Positions 23,081 through 33,318 of a DNA stretch of 64,000 nucleotides are shown here, in pieces (position 1 is the first letter of the stretch; every line of letters starts with the position of its first letter). The position numbers and the translations under genes are program-made. The notes below the pieces were generated by a model that searched no databases, was not told the origin of the DNA, and saw only the letters and a list, made by a program, of their open reading frames with translations. Source of the stretch: Chelydra serpentina (Eukaryota; Chordata; Testudines; Chelydridae); the NCBI GenBank assembly GCA_037349315.1, contig JBAIAC010000004.1:29143001-29207000 (forward strand), given 5' to 3'.

Positions 23081-24357
23081 CACTCACCCTTGGAACGAAG
23101 GGAAACGGTATCTGGGAGGCATCTGGGCCTGAGGACCTTTGGTGTGACCCCGGTGCAATGAACTGTATTCTGTTGGGGTTCTTGGGGCAGTTGGCCTTCA
23201 CATGCCCCAATTCGTTACATTTGAAACATCGCCCAGCTGACTGGTCAGTGGGGCGAGGTGGGTTGCTGGAGAATGGGGTGGTGGGGCAATAAGGGTTTTG
23301 GGTTTTTCCTTGTGGGGCCTTGGGCTGCCCCTGGTGAGGGGGTGTGGTCTCAGGTTTTCCTTTCTGGTATCTCCCCAAACTGTGACCAGGGTTGTTCCTC
23401 TCTGCTTCCTGCACCCCTTGTGTGCCAAATTTCCTTGCCCCTCTGCTGATCTGGGACTGTTCGTATTGATCAGCATAAGCAGCAAGGCTGTCTGCTGAGT
23501 CCATTTTCTTATCCCATAAACACTGTCTTATATCATCCTTGGACATATTCAGGAATTGTTCCTGAGCCATCAAATCACACACTCCTTCAAAGCTAGTAAC
23601 ATTCCTTCCCTTGACCCATTTTTTTAACAGCTCCTTTATCCGGTTTACATAAACTACATTACTTAGTCCAGGCCCTCGGATAAGGGTTCGAAATTTTACT
23701 CGGTAAGTTTCAGGTGTAACTTGAAATTGTTTTAAAACCAAATCCTTGAATTTCTCATAGTCAGAAGCCTCATCAATAGGCATGTCATTGAATATGTCCA
23801 GAGCACTTCCAGTCAACTTTGCTACCAATATGGTCATTTTGTGAGCATCAGGAATGGTATGGAGATTGCATAGTCTCTCAAAGGTGAGAAAATATTCTGC
23901 AATATCACGGGATTCATCATACGGTGGACATAGTCACTCCCATTTGTGGGTTGTTGGGGAAGGATTATTAGTGTTATCCGGTAGATTCTGCTCTGCCCTG
24001 GTCTTCTCCATCTCCAGGGCATGCTTCCTCTCTCTCTTTCTCCTCCATAGCATGCTTCCTCTCCTCCTCAGCATGCTTCCTCTCTCTTTCTTTTTCCTCC
24101 TCAGCATGCCTCCTCTCTCTTTCTTTCTCCTCCATAGCATGCTTCCTCTCCTCCTCAGCATACTTCCTCTCTTTCTTTTTCCTCCTCAGCATACTTCCTC
24201 TCTCTTTCTTTTTCCTTCTCAGCATGCTTCCTCTCTCTCTCTCCTTCTCCTCCATCTCCATCTGTCTAACTTGTAGCAGTCTTGCATGTTCTTTATCTTT
24301 CTCATCGGCTTGCAATCAAGCTAGCTCAAGTTTAATAGCTGCTTCACTGGCAGTCAT
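23013..24357 (-). pseudogene. Gag: coiled coil, SCAN-like capsid, CCHC nucleocapsid
   Basis: Gag forms the retrotransposon particle. The likely ATG is at 24357 on minus, with an early TGA at 24316-24318. 24000-24300 encodes a Lys/Glu/Arg-rich coiled coil of repeated KERE and AEEE modules. The open segment 23013-23837 (274 codons) has a SCAN-like capsid region at about residues 37-125, with LRxLxxxW- and EQFL-type helices. Then comes a Pro/Gln-rich linker and one CX2CX4HX4C zinc knuckle at residues 204-217 (CFKCNELGHVKANC). The frame shifts near 23090, just before the protease. SCAN domains of vertebrate zinc-finger proteins are thought to descend from exactly this type of gag. Confidence 0.85.
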
Positions 24358-24597
24358 CTTAGCCTTTCTGTTTTTAATCTGTCTTAACCCAAGAGAGTTA
24401 GAAAAGAAAAAAAAACTTGCTTGGGTATTCCCTGTAGGGGTTAACTACCTGCTTTCATATGTAGATACTCTAGCTCCTAGCAGCTCAACCCCTCCCCACT
24501 CCCTGCTTCCAGCAGCTACAGGGAAGAGCCAGAGAGAAGAAGAAAAAATTCTAAACTCCCTGTGTCTGGTTCAAAAAAAATCTCTGGTTCAATATAT

Positions 24598-24615
24598 CCC
24601 ACTGCTCTGCCACCA
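24598..24615 (-). promoter_or_regulatory. Putative primer-binding site
   Basis: Immediately after the 5' LTR end the minus strand reads TGGTGGCAGAGCAGTGGG. It begins TGG, as required to pair with a tRNA CCA end. I could not assign the tRNA by eye. Confidence 0.5.
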
Positions 24616-25426
24616 TGTCAGGGTTCCCTCCTCGCTCTAAACTCTAGGGTAAAGACGTGGGGACCCGCATTAAGAGCCCCTAAGCTTATTTTTGCCAGCT
24701 TAGGTTAAAACCCCCAAGGTACAAAATTCCCTGCACCCTGAGAAATGCTTCTTTTGCTGCCACCATCAAGTGTCTAACAGGAATCCAGGAAAGGAATCAC
24801 TTGAACTTCCCTCCCCCCCAAAATGCCCCCTCAAGCTGTACACCCCCTTTCCTGGGAAGCTTGAGAACAATCTCCCAACCAATTGGTTACACAGTGATCT
24901 AAAAACCCACCCCCTGGGTTTTAACACCATAGAAAACAGTCAGCTTCTTAAATGAAGGATTTTATTAAAACAAAGAAGGTAAAATCATCTCTGTAAAATC
25001 AGGATGGTAACTAATTACAGGGCACTCAATTTCCAAACTCAGAGAGATTTCCCCCCCCTCTGGACAAAACCTTAAAGTTACAGAAAAACAGGAATAACCC
25101 TTCCCTCTCCCACAGGGAATGTATCACCAAGCAAAATAAACAGAAATCTACTCGCAGTGCTGACTACACTTTAGAAAAGTGAGGTTTGGTGAGGAGACTG
25201 GTTTTCTGTAGGTTCTTTCTGTCTTCCAAGATCACTCTGACTCAGACAAAGCCACACACAAAGCTTTCCCCCTCCCAAGATTTGAAAGTATCTTGTCCCC
25301 TCATTGGTCAGATGCCAGCCAGGTCAGGTGTCAGTCTGGCTACCTGCATTTCTTAACCCTTTACTGGTAAGAGGATTTTATAGCACTGCATCAGATCCTC
25401 TCCCCCTTCCCTTTATATTTATGACA
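24616..25426 (-). repeat. 5' LTR of the gypsy element
   Basis: An 811-bp LTR, minus-strand ends TGTCATAAATATAAAGG and CCCTGACA. AATAAA lies on minus at 24961-24966 and a TATA-like TATAAAATCC near 25373-25382. About 215 bp at the plus-left end is nearly identical to the 3' LTR at 20656-20870, which dates the insertion as fairly recent. Confidence 0.9.
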
Positions 25427-25431
25427 AGTCT

Positions 25432-27698
25432 GTACAGCAGAGGCCACTGATATGCCTAGCTTCATTTTCACAGGCTCTCTAGATGGAGTGTGAAGAGGTA
25501 GTGGATGAAAGAACAAACAAAAAGAGACACGTGTCTCTTGCTTAATGCACTCCTGGAAGACATTCAGACACTGTGGTGATGAGCACAGTACAAGAACCTA
25601 TGTAGAACAGAATGGTAGCGGTAGCTCCAAAAGTGACTTCAAACAGTGGCTACCAGTGCTCCATACTATCTCCACCCTTGGATACTTTGGTTGTGATTGT
25701 CAAAAGAGGCTAAGTAAGAGGCCTCTAGCATAATATCTGAAAACTTTAACCAACAGAACTGGGTTGACTGCTAAGCAGCTCGAGTGCTGCTGGACTGACT
25801 ACATGCGGAGACAGTAGAGTATTCCCTGGTGTAGAGAGTTTACCCTTTAATTTGTAGGTTAAATAGTTCATAATTGAGACAGTTTATCCTGTTCTAGGGA
25901 CATAGGGTGAGAACATAAGGGGGGGTAAATTTGATGCAGTGTGATCCAGTTTTGCTCATGACTGTCTAGATGTGGTGAGGGAGCTTCGTGCAGTTGCCTG
26001 CAAGATAAACCCTTGTCCATCAAGATTGATGACATTCAGTAGAGAGTATTGGGGTCCATTAATAATACTTTCTTGTCTCACTGAGATATTGTGAGGATTC
26101 ATTCTTGTTTGTAAATTACTTGAGATCCTTGAATGGAAAGTGTTATAATATTTCATAATGAAAAGTATTAATATTGCCTTTTTGAGAGGGGAAAGGTGCT
26201 AGCCATCTTAAAGCAAATAAGCTTCTTGTACAAGAAACCATCAGGAACAGCCACATTAATTTCTGTTCCTTTTTGGTCACATCCCTCCCTATTTTGAGAA
26301 TATGCCCTGAGGTGATGCAGATCCAGTCTAAAGACAAGGTAACACTTTATTTCCCTGGCTTATCTGAAATCTATGCTGCAGCTCTGATGGGAGGAGGCAA
26401 CCTTTAATCTTTACTGTGAATCAATGAATGTAGATACTTCTGAAAATTTTTTGATGAGGGGGCAGATTCTCCACTGTCTTGCACCTTGTGTGCTTGTATG
26501 TATCTGTCTCAGATGCATGTTAAAGGCTACCAGCTCAGATTTCTCTACTCTTCGGCACCAGAGGTTGTATTTTACATACATTTTGTGCAGGCCTAAGTAA
26601 CTACACAAGGTACAAAGCTGTGGAGAATCATACCCACTGCTTTAGGGCTACACTGTGAACATGTTCCTCACATTGGTGATCAGTCACACTCAAGAGCAGC
26701 TGTGTTGTGAACTCCTTATTCACACTGGATGTGTCTGTGTGACCCTTACCCATTAAAACATCACTACTGCTCATGCATTGTTATGAAAAGTAATTTAGTG
26801 ACGTAACAAAACAAAAGTACAGGTGGAGTAAACTCTGACACTAGAAATGTGATTGGAATTTCTAAACATTCTCTAGATAAAGGATCCCCACATGGATCAG
26901 GAAAATTTAAGCTTTTAAAAAAAATTTAATTCTAGCCATTATGGCTGTGATGCGTTCCTTCCGTATGCAACCCAATGCAGTGTTGTCTTTCTTAGTCTGC
27001 TGACACGCTGAAACACTAGCTCGGAGGTTGCAAAGGTTGCAAATTTTAAAAATGAAACTACTGAATGCTTTTTCAGATTCTTTCTGTCCTGTTCCTGCTC
27101 CTGCTCCCACTGAAGATGAGCGTAAACTCCTGTTAACTTACATGGGAGCTTGTAATGGGGTCTACAAACCCCATACGGGGCTTAGGCAGGAGGAGGAGGA
27201 AGGGAACCTCTCCTATGTGCAGGCAAACAGCTCGATCACAACCACAGGCAGCTGCCAGTCATGGAGGCAGGCACGCCCAGCTGTGCCCAATAGAGGAAAC
27301 TAGGCCTATTATGAAGGAGAGAGTGCAGAAAAGGAGAGAGAGAGGCAGAAAGACCTGGGACAGCAAAGGGGCAACACCCTTGCACTAGGCGGCTTCCCTG
27401 ACCACAGCTAAGAGACTGAGGTACGGTTTTAGACTCAGCCAAAATTCCGAGTCAAAGAACCACTCTGACCCAGGGCAAACTAAAGGGGCTTGGTGGAAGC
27501 AGCAGCAATATTACAAAGGGCCATGCCAGGAGCCAGCGACAGAGCTGGATTGGACCCATACTTCTCTGTATTACTCCCATTGACAGTGTGGTTCCCATTT
27601 AGTTATGGAACTGGGTTTCCCCCACTCTATCACACACATGTACCTCAGATGTTTTGTAACACAGAGACTGACTGGTCTCAGAACAGAGCTAATCTTAA
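25432..27698. other. No gene; possible LTR-like block at 27150-27530
   Basis: No coding gene is recognised. 27151 onward (TGTAATGGGGTCTACAAACC) has the look of an LTR start and GC-richer composition to about 27530, but no end or target duplication was found. The remainder is AT-leaning and unassigned. Confidence 0.4.
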
Positions 27699-27983
27699 GG
27701 GTATCTCTGCACCGCAGCTGGGCCTCCCAGCCTAGGTAGACAAGACTCACGCTAGCTCCCTGCAAACAAGTGTACTGAAAATGCAGGGTGCACATAGTGG
27801 CATGGCTGGCAGCATGGACTAACCATATGAGTACAAGCTTACCTGCCCCGAGTCTGAGTTCAGGTGGGCAGCCCATGCCGCGATGTCCACACTGCTCTTT
27901 TTAGCATGCTTGTTCGAATGGAGCTAGCATGACTGTCTACCTGAGCTGGGAGGCATGCTCCCAACTGCAGTGTAGACATATCC
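27699..27983. mobile_element. Harbinger-like MITE
   Basis: A 285-bp element with inverted ends GGGTATCTCTGCAC (left) and GGATATGTCTACAC (right, minus). Flanks TAA (27696-27698) and TCA (27984-27986) differ at one base from a TWA duplication. Non-coding. Confidence 0.65.
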
Positions 27984-29230
27984 TCAGTGCTCGAAATCTG
28001 TGGTCAAGAATTTATAAAGTGGTTGCCTAGAGTTTGCCTTTTAAGTCCATATTTAAGTAGCTAAATAAGTGGCCTGAATTTTCCAAACTACTGAGAACCC
28101 ACAGGTCTTGTTGGCAACTTCATGGGTTGGGGGATCCAAAACACCAGTGTACAAGGCTGTTCTTGCCATCTGTGGGGTGAGATCTCCAGAGCCTCATTTA
28201 GTGTCCCACACGTAACCCAAGTAATTGTCAGGCAGACTGTGAATTTCTCTCTAAAAGAGGAAAGGATAAGGACTGAAGAATAGACAGCATGGACTTGGCA
28301 GGGTACGTCAGTAAAGAGATAATGGAGGGACAGTAATTTGTAATAAAATACACTGGGATTACCCTCTATATGAATATCAGAGAAATTCATCTTGACTAAA
28401 GTTTGCAGTGACTGCCAAACAAAGTTATAACGATATGCCATTTAGAATATAATGCCCCTGGGGAAAAAAATAAAAGTGAATAGTTCTAAAAAAATGGGAT
28501 TTGGCTCAGACGTTTTTCTAGCTGCTTTCTTAGTCTGACTCATTTTAGAAGCAATGTTTTTGAGTTAGAAACTTTAATGAGTTGAAAGCAAATAGAATCG
28601 ATTTCAAATGGAGCAGAATTCTGCATATTTCAGGGCAAACTTTGTTGATGAGATGAGCCATCCTAGTTAAACTGCAATAATGATTTACTGTACTTTTTGT
28701 AAAAAATATTGTCCACATATTGTGCTGACATTTTCGGTGCTGTCTTGAACTCATTAAAGATAAGGTGACATTTCTTGCAACTAGACAGATGTCATCACCA
28801 GTATCCAATTCCTAGCAAAATTCCATCCTGGCTAACACCGTTCTATATGCCCCCAATTAGTGACAGTTGTTTCATTTCTTCTCTTAACCCACCTGTTTTA
28901 TTCTGTTTGCACTGGTTTGGCTTTCACATTTCTACCTCCAGAAGCAGCTGCATTTTCAAAGGTGGCAGAAATCAGCCCTGTATATAGAGGGCCAGATGCT
29001 TGCTGCTTGCACTGCTATAAAGTAAGTCCCCCAGGAAGTATAAAGAAGCCACACTTCCTGTGTATTTTATATGCAGTCTTTGGGTTCCTGGGACACTTCC
29101 TGCCTAGGACAGGTCAGTCACAGGCTGCAGCAACAAAGAGTAGTAGAAAGTTTTGTTACCTCATTTGTGTGCATAGTTCCTATTCCAAACTAAAGATTTA
29201 GTTTGAAACTGTTCTGCTCATCAGTAAGAC
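27984..29230. other. No gene seen
   Basis: Unassigned sequence. No ORF above 117 codons, and none shows a known domain or consistent features. Confidence 0.45.
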
Positions 29231-29429
29231 TGTTCCCTCTAAGCTGTGCGCGCATGCGCGCACACATAGATTCTAAATCCCGCGCACATGGCAAAACACT
29301 GCGTGCACAAAATTTGCACAGAAGCACAACAATTTGTATAGAAGACATTTTTTGCGCACATGGCTTGTCAAAAATTTGCACAGAAGAATTTTTTTTGCGC
29401 ACACAGCCTGTCAAAAATTAGAGGGAACA
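29231..29429. mobile_element. Short inverted-repeat MITE, hAT-like
   Basis: A 199-bp element with exact 12-bp terminal inverted repeats TGTTCCCTCTAA / TTAGAGGGAACA. Inside are repeated GCGCACA and TTTGCACAGAAG blocks and a 20-bp perfect palindrome of alternating purine-pyrimidine at 29245-29264. I could not find a convincing 8-bp duplication, so the superfamily is tentative. Confidence 0.65.
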
Positions 29430-29987
29430 TTGCTTGGAAGACCCAGTAAGAGAGGTAACATTGAAATGACTGCTATAGAGCCTGTGTGACTGCAAGTAAC
29501 ATCCCTGCCAGTCCTGACAATCAGGGGAAATGCTGACTATGCCTGGAACAGGTCCAAACAGCAATTTGAATGGTAAAAGAAAGCCACAGGGACAAATAAA
29601 CTGGAGGATGAGCAAAAGATGGATCTGCTCACAACAGCGGCAGGCCCAGAAGCCCTAGATATATACAATGCATTCCATGAAGACAGTGGTGGGGAGGAAA
29701 GCAAGGAAAGCTTTGCAGAAATAATGAAAAGTTTGAGGCTTATTGTGTCCCGAGAAAAAATGCTACTTATGAGAGATATATGTTCAGGATGAGAACACAG
29801 AATAAATGGGGAAACAACAAAGGAGTTTGTTGTCACAGGCTTAAAACTAAAATGTGAGTACTGAGAATATGGAATATTAAAAGACTCCGTCATTAAAGGT
29901 CAGATTGTTCTGAGCTGTAGCAATAAAAATGTTTGTGAATGGATAGTAAGGGAGATGGCTCTGACACTAGAAAGGGCAATATGCATA

Positions 29988-30245
29988 GGAACAGCCATAC
30001 TGGGTCAGACCAATGGTCCATCTAGCCTAGTATCCTGTCTCCAGCAGTGCCATACCAGAGCTTCAGAGAGAGTGTATTGAGCAGGACAGTTTTGGAGTGA
30101 TGAGACTGTCATCCACTCCTGGCTTCTGGCAGTCAGAAGTTTAGGGTTGCCCCAAGCATGGGATTGCATCCCTGCCATCTTGACTCATAGGCATTAATGG
30201 ATCTATCCTCCTTGAAATTATTTAGTTCTTTTTTGAACCCAGTTC
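29988..30245 (-). repeat. CR1 3' fragment inside the gypsy relic
   Basis: Minus-oriented CR1 3' end with CATACTGGGTCAGACCAATG and CCATCTAGCCTAGTATCCTG followed by the TTAATGGATCTATCCTCC-type region. It splits the gag region of the older gypsy element, which fixes the order of insertion. Confidence 0.8.
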
Positions 30246-30639
30246 AGCAGCAGCAGAACAACCAGAAACACAAATAAAAAAGCCAAGAGAAAGGCACTGA
30301 GAACATGATTGTGAGTACTATAACTGAACCAGCAAGGCAAAAGTTTACAGAAATTAAATTGGCTAAGGACAGAAACATGGAAAGCAGGAAGAATGTCACT
30401 GTGGTGACAAGCACAAGTATAGGAAATGCTTATCATTCAGGCAAATATGCAGGAACTGTTATAAATCCAACCACTGTGCCAAAATGTGCAGAGGAAGCAG
30501 GAAAGTGACTGCATTAAGTGCAGAAAGGGATTCCTCAAGTGAAGAGGAAGAGCTGTTCTTAAGCACAGTAATAAAGGAGGCTGAAAACTCAAAATATTTG
30601 CTAAAATGTGGAGCATTTATGTGACATACAAGATAGACT

Positions 30640-30725
30640 CGACAAAGAGTCCTGTGGCACCTTGTAGACTAACAGACGTATTGGAGCATAAGCTTTCGTG
30701 GGTGAATACCCACTTCTTCAGTCTA
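30640..30725 (-). mobile_element. Short ribozyme-bearing insertion with 12-bp TSD
   Basis: An 86-bp insertion flanked by a perfect 12-bp duplication ACAAGATAGACT at 30628-30639 and 30726-30737, within the gypsy protease region. Read on minus it starts 4 nt before a CTGAAGA core and ends in the GTGCCACAGGACTCTTTG block shared with 41152-41279 and 58057-58205. It has no ORF and no terminal inverted repeats, so it looks like a short retroposed RNA. Confidence 0.7.
30684..30721 (-). ncRNA. Hammerhead-like ribozyme core
   Basis: The best-preserved core in the window. Minus strand: CTGAAGA (30715-30721) fits CUGANGA. A 6-bp stem II has GTGGGT pairing with ACCCAC over an ATTC loop. GAAA is at 30694-30697. 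After it, GC-TTAT-GC with the flanking A-T pair can form a minimal stem III, followed by TC, a permitted cleavage triplet end. Stem I pairing was not established, so activity is a prediction only. Confidence 0.5.
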
Positions 30726-31104
30726 ACAAGATAGACTGGGGCACAAGTGAATGTAAAAACAGAAACTGAAATAGAGAGCTGTAAGGAGCACATAGAAGTT
30801 GACCAGTCTAAAGTGTCTGTGAAAGACTGTAATGGAGGACAATGTCAATAGTGGGAGAGTGCACACTGACACTTGACTACAAAGGGAAAATGATGAAACA
30901 AGAGTTCCTGGAGGTACTCACAGGCAAGCAACCACTTTTGGGCATATAGACCCGAGAGGTGCTTGCCTTGTTAAGAGGATATATATCTTTAGAGAGACAG
31001 AAAAACAACATAGAATCATAAGTGAAAGTATTAATAGCATTATATAAAGATGTATTCACCAGGACATATATGTCTCCCAGTAACATTCAAGCTACAGATA
31101 AGAA

Positions 31105-31195
31105 AGCTGGGTCTTTTAACTCAGGCAGTAGAAGCTCATTTTTAAGATCCAGCGGTCCCAGGTTTGAGCCCTGCTGTCAGCAACCCAGCCAGGGC
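31105..31195 (+). repeat. tRNA-like SINE-type fragment
   Basis: Contains TTTTAACTCAGGCAGTAGAAG (A-box-like) and CCAGGTTTGAGCCCTGCTG (B-box-like). It resembles the tRNA-like part of the 197-bp element at 46864-47060 read on minus. Diverged, borders uncertain. Not a tRNA gene. Confidence 0.4.
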
Positions 31196-31536
31196 CGTTG
31201 ATACTACACATGCTACAGAAAAATTTCCACAAACTCTATGACAGAGGCTAGAAGTAGAGCTGTAAAACATAACAATAAATGGTATCATTTGGAGAACAGA
31301 AGAACTAAACAGATGAGGTTTACTCCATAGAATTTGTAGAGGGAAAAGGCTGTGTATGGACTCTAAGGAGTTGAACAAAGACATAAAATGAGAACGCTTC
31401 CACTTGCCTACAGGAAGTGAACTATTGTCTGATGTAGCATGAGCCAAATTCTTCAGCAAATTGGATTCATTTGAATTTTGGCAGAGCCCCTTGCACACTG
31501 AGAGCTCCAAAATCTGCTCTTTCAACACACTTTGTG

Positions 31537-31725
31537 GCAGAGGGATAGCTCTGTGGTTTGAGCATTGGCCTGCTAAACCCAGGCTTGTGAGTTCAATGCT
31601 TGAGGGGGCAATTTAGGGATCTGGGGCAAAAATCTGTCAGGGGACAGTGAAGGCAGGGGACTGGACTCGATGACTTTTCAAGGTCCTTCCAGTTCTATGA
31701 GATAGGCGTATCTCCATATATTAAT
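31537..31725 (+). repeat. Cry-type SINE
   Basis: tRNA-like head AGGGATAGCTCTGTGGTTTG and B-box region TTGTGAGTTCAATGC, then the CR1-like tail (GGACTGGACTCGATGACTTT). It interrupts the gypsy RT between its FNT and RYCF blocks, so it inserted after that element was already in place. Confidence 0.85.
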
Positions 31726-32439
31726 AGATACTGCTTCCAAAGACTGTCTTTTGAAATATGTTTGGTTCCAAAAGTATGTCAATGAGTCAGATGTTAGAGG
31801 GTCTAGCAGGCATGAACGTGTACATTGATGACATCAATTGGGGGCAGCACTGCCATTGAACATCAGGAACGACTGAGGAGTACTGAAAATTGTGAGAGCT
31901 AATAACCTTAAATGGAGTAAGGCCAAATGTCAATTTCAAACAATGAAATAACATACTTGGGAGAGAGATGGACCTCCCAGGGAATCTTGTCCAATGAATC
32001 AAAGATTCAAGCAATACTGAATATGCCAAGACCTGAAGATAATAAGGGAATTCAAAACTCCTAGGCTTGTTGAATTATGTCAGCAAATACATACCTAACT
32101 ATCCAGTTTGCACAATTCACCTGAGACATCTCCTCTACAAGGTCACTGCATAACCATGGATACCAGAGCATGAAAAAGAGTGGAGTGATTTAAAGCACAC
32201 TCTGACATCAGCTCCAGCTGCATGTTTTGGCCCTTTGAAAGACATCAAACTCTCCACAGATGCCTAGAAAGGAGGGCCGAGAGTATTCCATTAGTGTTGT
32301 GGACTTGATTGGGCTATGGCAGCTGCTGAGAAGACGTACACACAAACTGAAAAAGAGACACATGGTCTGGCATATGAATGCACAAGATTTCATTACTTTC
32401 TCTGTGGTCATTGCTTTAAAGTAGAAACAGATCATAGAC

Positions 32440-32936
32440 CAGGCCTGCACAACTTGTAAAGCGGTGAGAGCCATATTACTCCAAAGAAAACAGCTGAGGG
32501 CCAAAACCCTCCGGCCCCGCGGAAACACCCCCGCCGCCCAGCACCGACAGGGAGCAGGATGGGATCCTGGCTGCCTGCTGGACCTGATGTAAGGGTGAAG
32601 CTTTGGTGAAGGCTGGGGCCATGGGAAAGTGGCCCAGGGAACTGAAAGCAGTTTTGTCAAGGGGACATGGTGGTGCGTGGCTGCTATTCTTAGGGTCCCT
32701 GGGTTGGGACCTGGAGTAGTGAGTGGGCCTGGTTTCCCCCTTCCCTGCAATAGACCACTGGGGAAGTTGCCTACAATTGGACAGTGGTGATCTGACACCC
32801 CCATCCCCCCAGAAGAAGATCTGAACTATGTAGTGGCCCAGCTGGGGCCAGAAGGGCCCAAAGAAGGTGGAACCATTGGCTCCAGGGAGGAAGCCCTGGG
32901 GGTATGGCTCAGTACAAGGGTTGGGACTGTTTAGAC
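32440..32936. repeat. hAT MITE fragment joined to degenerate LTR-like sequence
   Basis: 32440-32562 repeats the left half of the complete hAT MITE at 56757-57193, beginning CAGGCCTGCACAAC and including GCCATATTACTCCAAAG. Sequence then switches to a GC-rich block (32563-32936) with GTGGCCCAGGGAACTG and GGGACCTGGAGTAGTGAGTG, resembling the 3' part of the LTR at 9665-10311. The long minus ORF across the join has no domain and is chance. Confidence 0.5.
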
Positions 32937-33318
32937 TAAGGGTATGTCTACACTACGAGACTAGTTCGATTTTTTGTGTAACCGAACTTGGTAACCCGAT
33001 ATTGCCAGGTCGATCGTTCGAATCCACATCAGGGATCTTAATTCGAATTTCCGAGTCCACAGTAAGGGTGCAAGCGTCGACATTGCAAGCGGTGCACTGT
33101 GGGTAGCTATCCCACAGTTCCCGCAGTCCCCGCTGCCCACTGGAATTCTGGGTGTAGCCCCCAGTGCCTTGTGGGACCGATATTGTGTCAAGGGTCGTTA
33201 TACGTAAATTTTGTCACTCGACCCACACTTCCGCCTTCCCTACGTGAAAGCGCCGGCTGGTAATGAATTCGCGCCCTTTTCCTGTGGCTGATAGCTCGGA
33301 CGCCACAGGACAGTGAGC

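Larger units (their letters stand above)
20656..25426 (-). mobile_element. Gmr1-like Ty3/gypsy retrotransposon, RT-deleted, TSD AGTCT
   Basis: A 4.77-kb LTR retrotransposon on the minus strand with a perfect 5-bp duplication AGTCT at 20651-20655 and 25427-25431. Order in its own direction: 811-bp 5' LTR (24616-25426), PBS, gag with coiled coil, SCAN-like capsid and CCHC knuckle, protease, Pro/Ser/Thr-rich linker, integrase, short 3' region, PPT-like G run, 220-bp 3' LTR. Integrase follows protease directly and no reverse transcriptase or RNase H is present. Integrase-before-RT order is established for the Gmr1 group, so the deletion probably removed RT-RNaseH downstream of integrase. Stops and frameshifts make it non-autonomous. 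Confidence 0.85.
29545..32300 (+). pseudogene. Decayed Mag-like Ty3/gypsy gag-pol
   Basis: An old plus-strand gypsy relic readable only by switching frames. Gag capsid remnants span 29590-29985. 30385-30490 encodes two cysteine-rich knuckles, the second a clean CX2CX4HX4C (CRNCYKSNHCAKMC); the CX-C / GDKH / C followed by CRNC arrangement resembles the Mag lineage. The protease site is near 30726-30750, disrupted. RT is at 31330-31530 (FWQSPLHTESSK block) and 31728-32000 (YIDDI box near 31830). An RNase H start (TDA) lies near 32262. It is interrupted by a CR1 fragment, a ribozyme-like insert and a Cry SINE. No LTR was identified. Confidence 0.75.

Noticed and set aside
23854..24276. 140-codon plus ORF rich in Leu, Ser and Phe
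   Set aside because: Antisense shadow of the gag coiled-coil repeat; its apparent hydrophobicity is a by-product of the opposite strand's Lys/Glu codons.
32208..32804. 198-codon minus ORF
   Set aside because: It runs across the junction of a hAT fragment and a degenerate LTR and shows no domain; a chance open frame.
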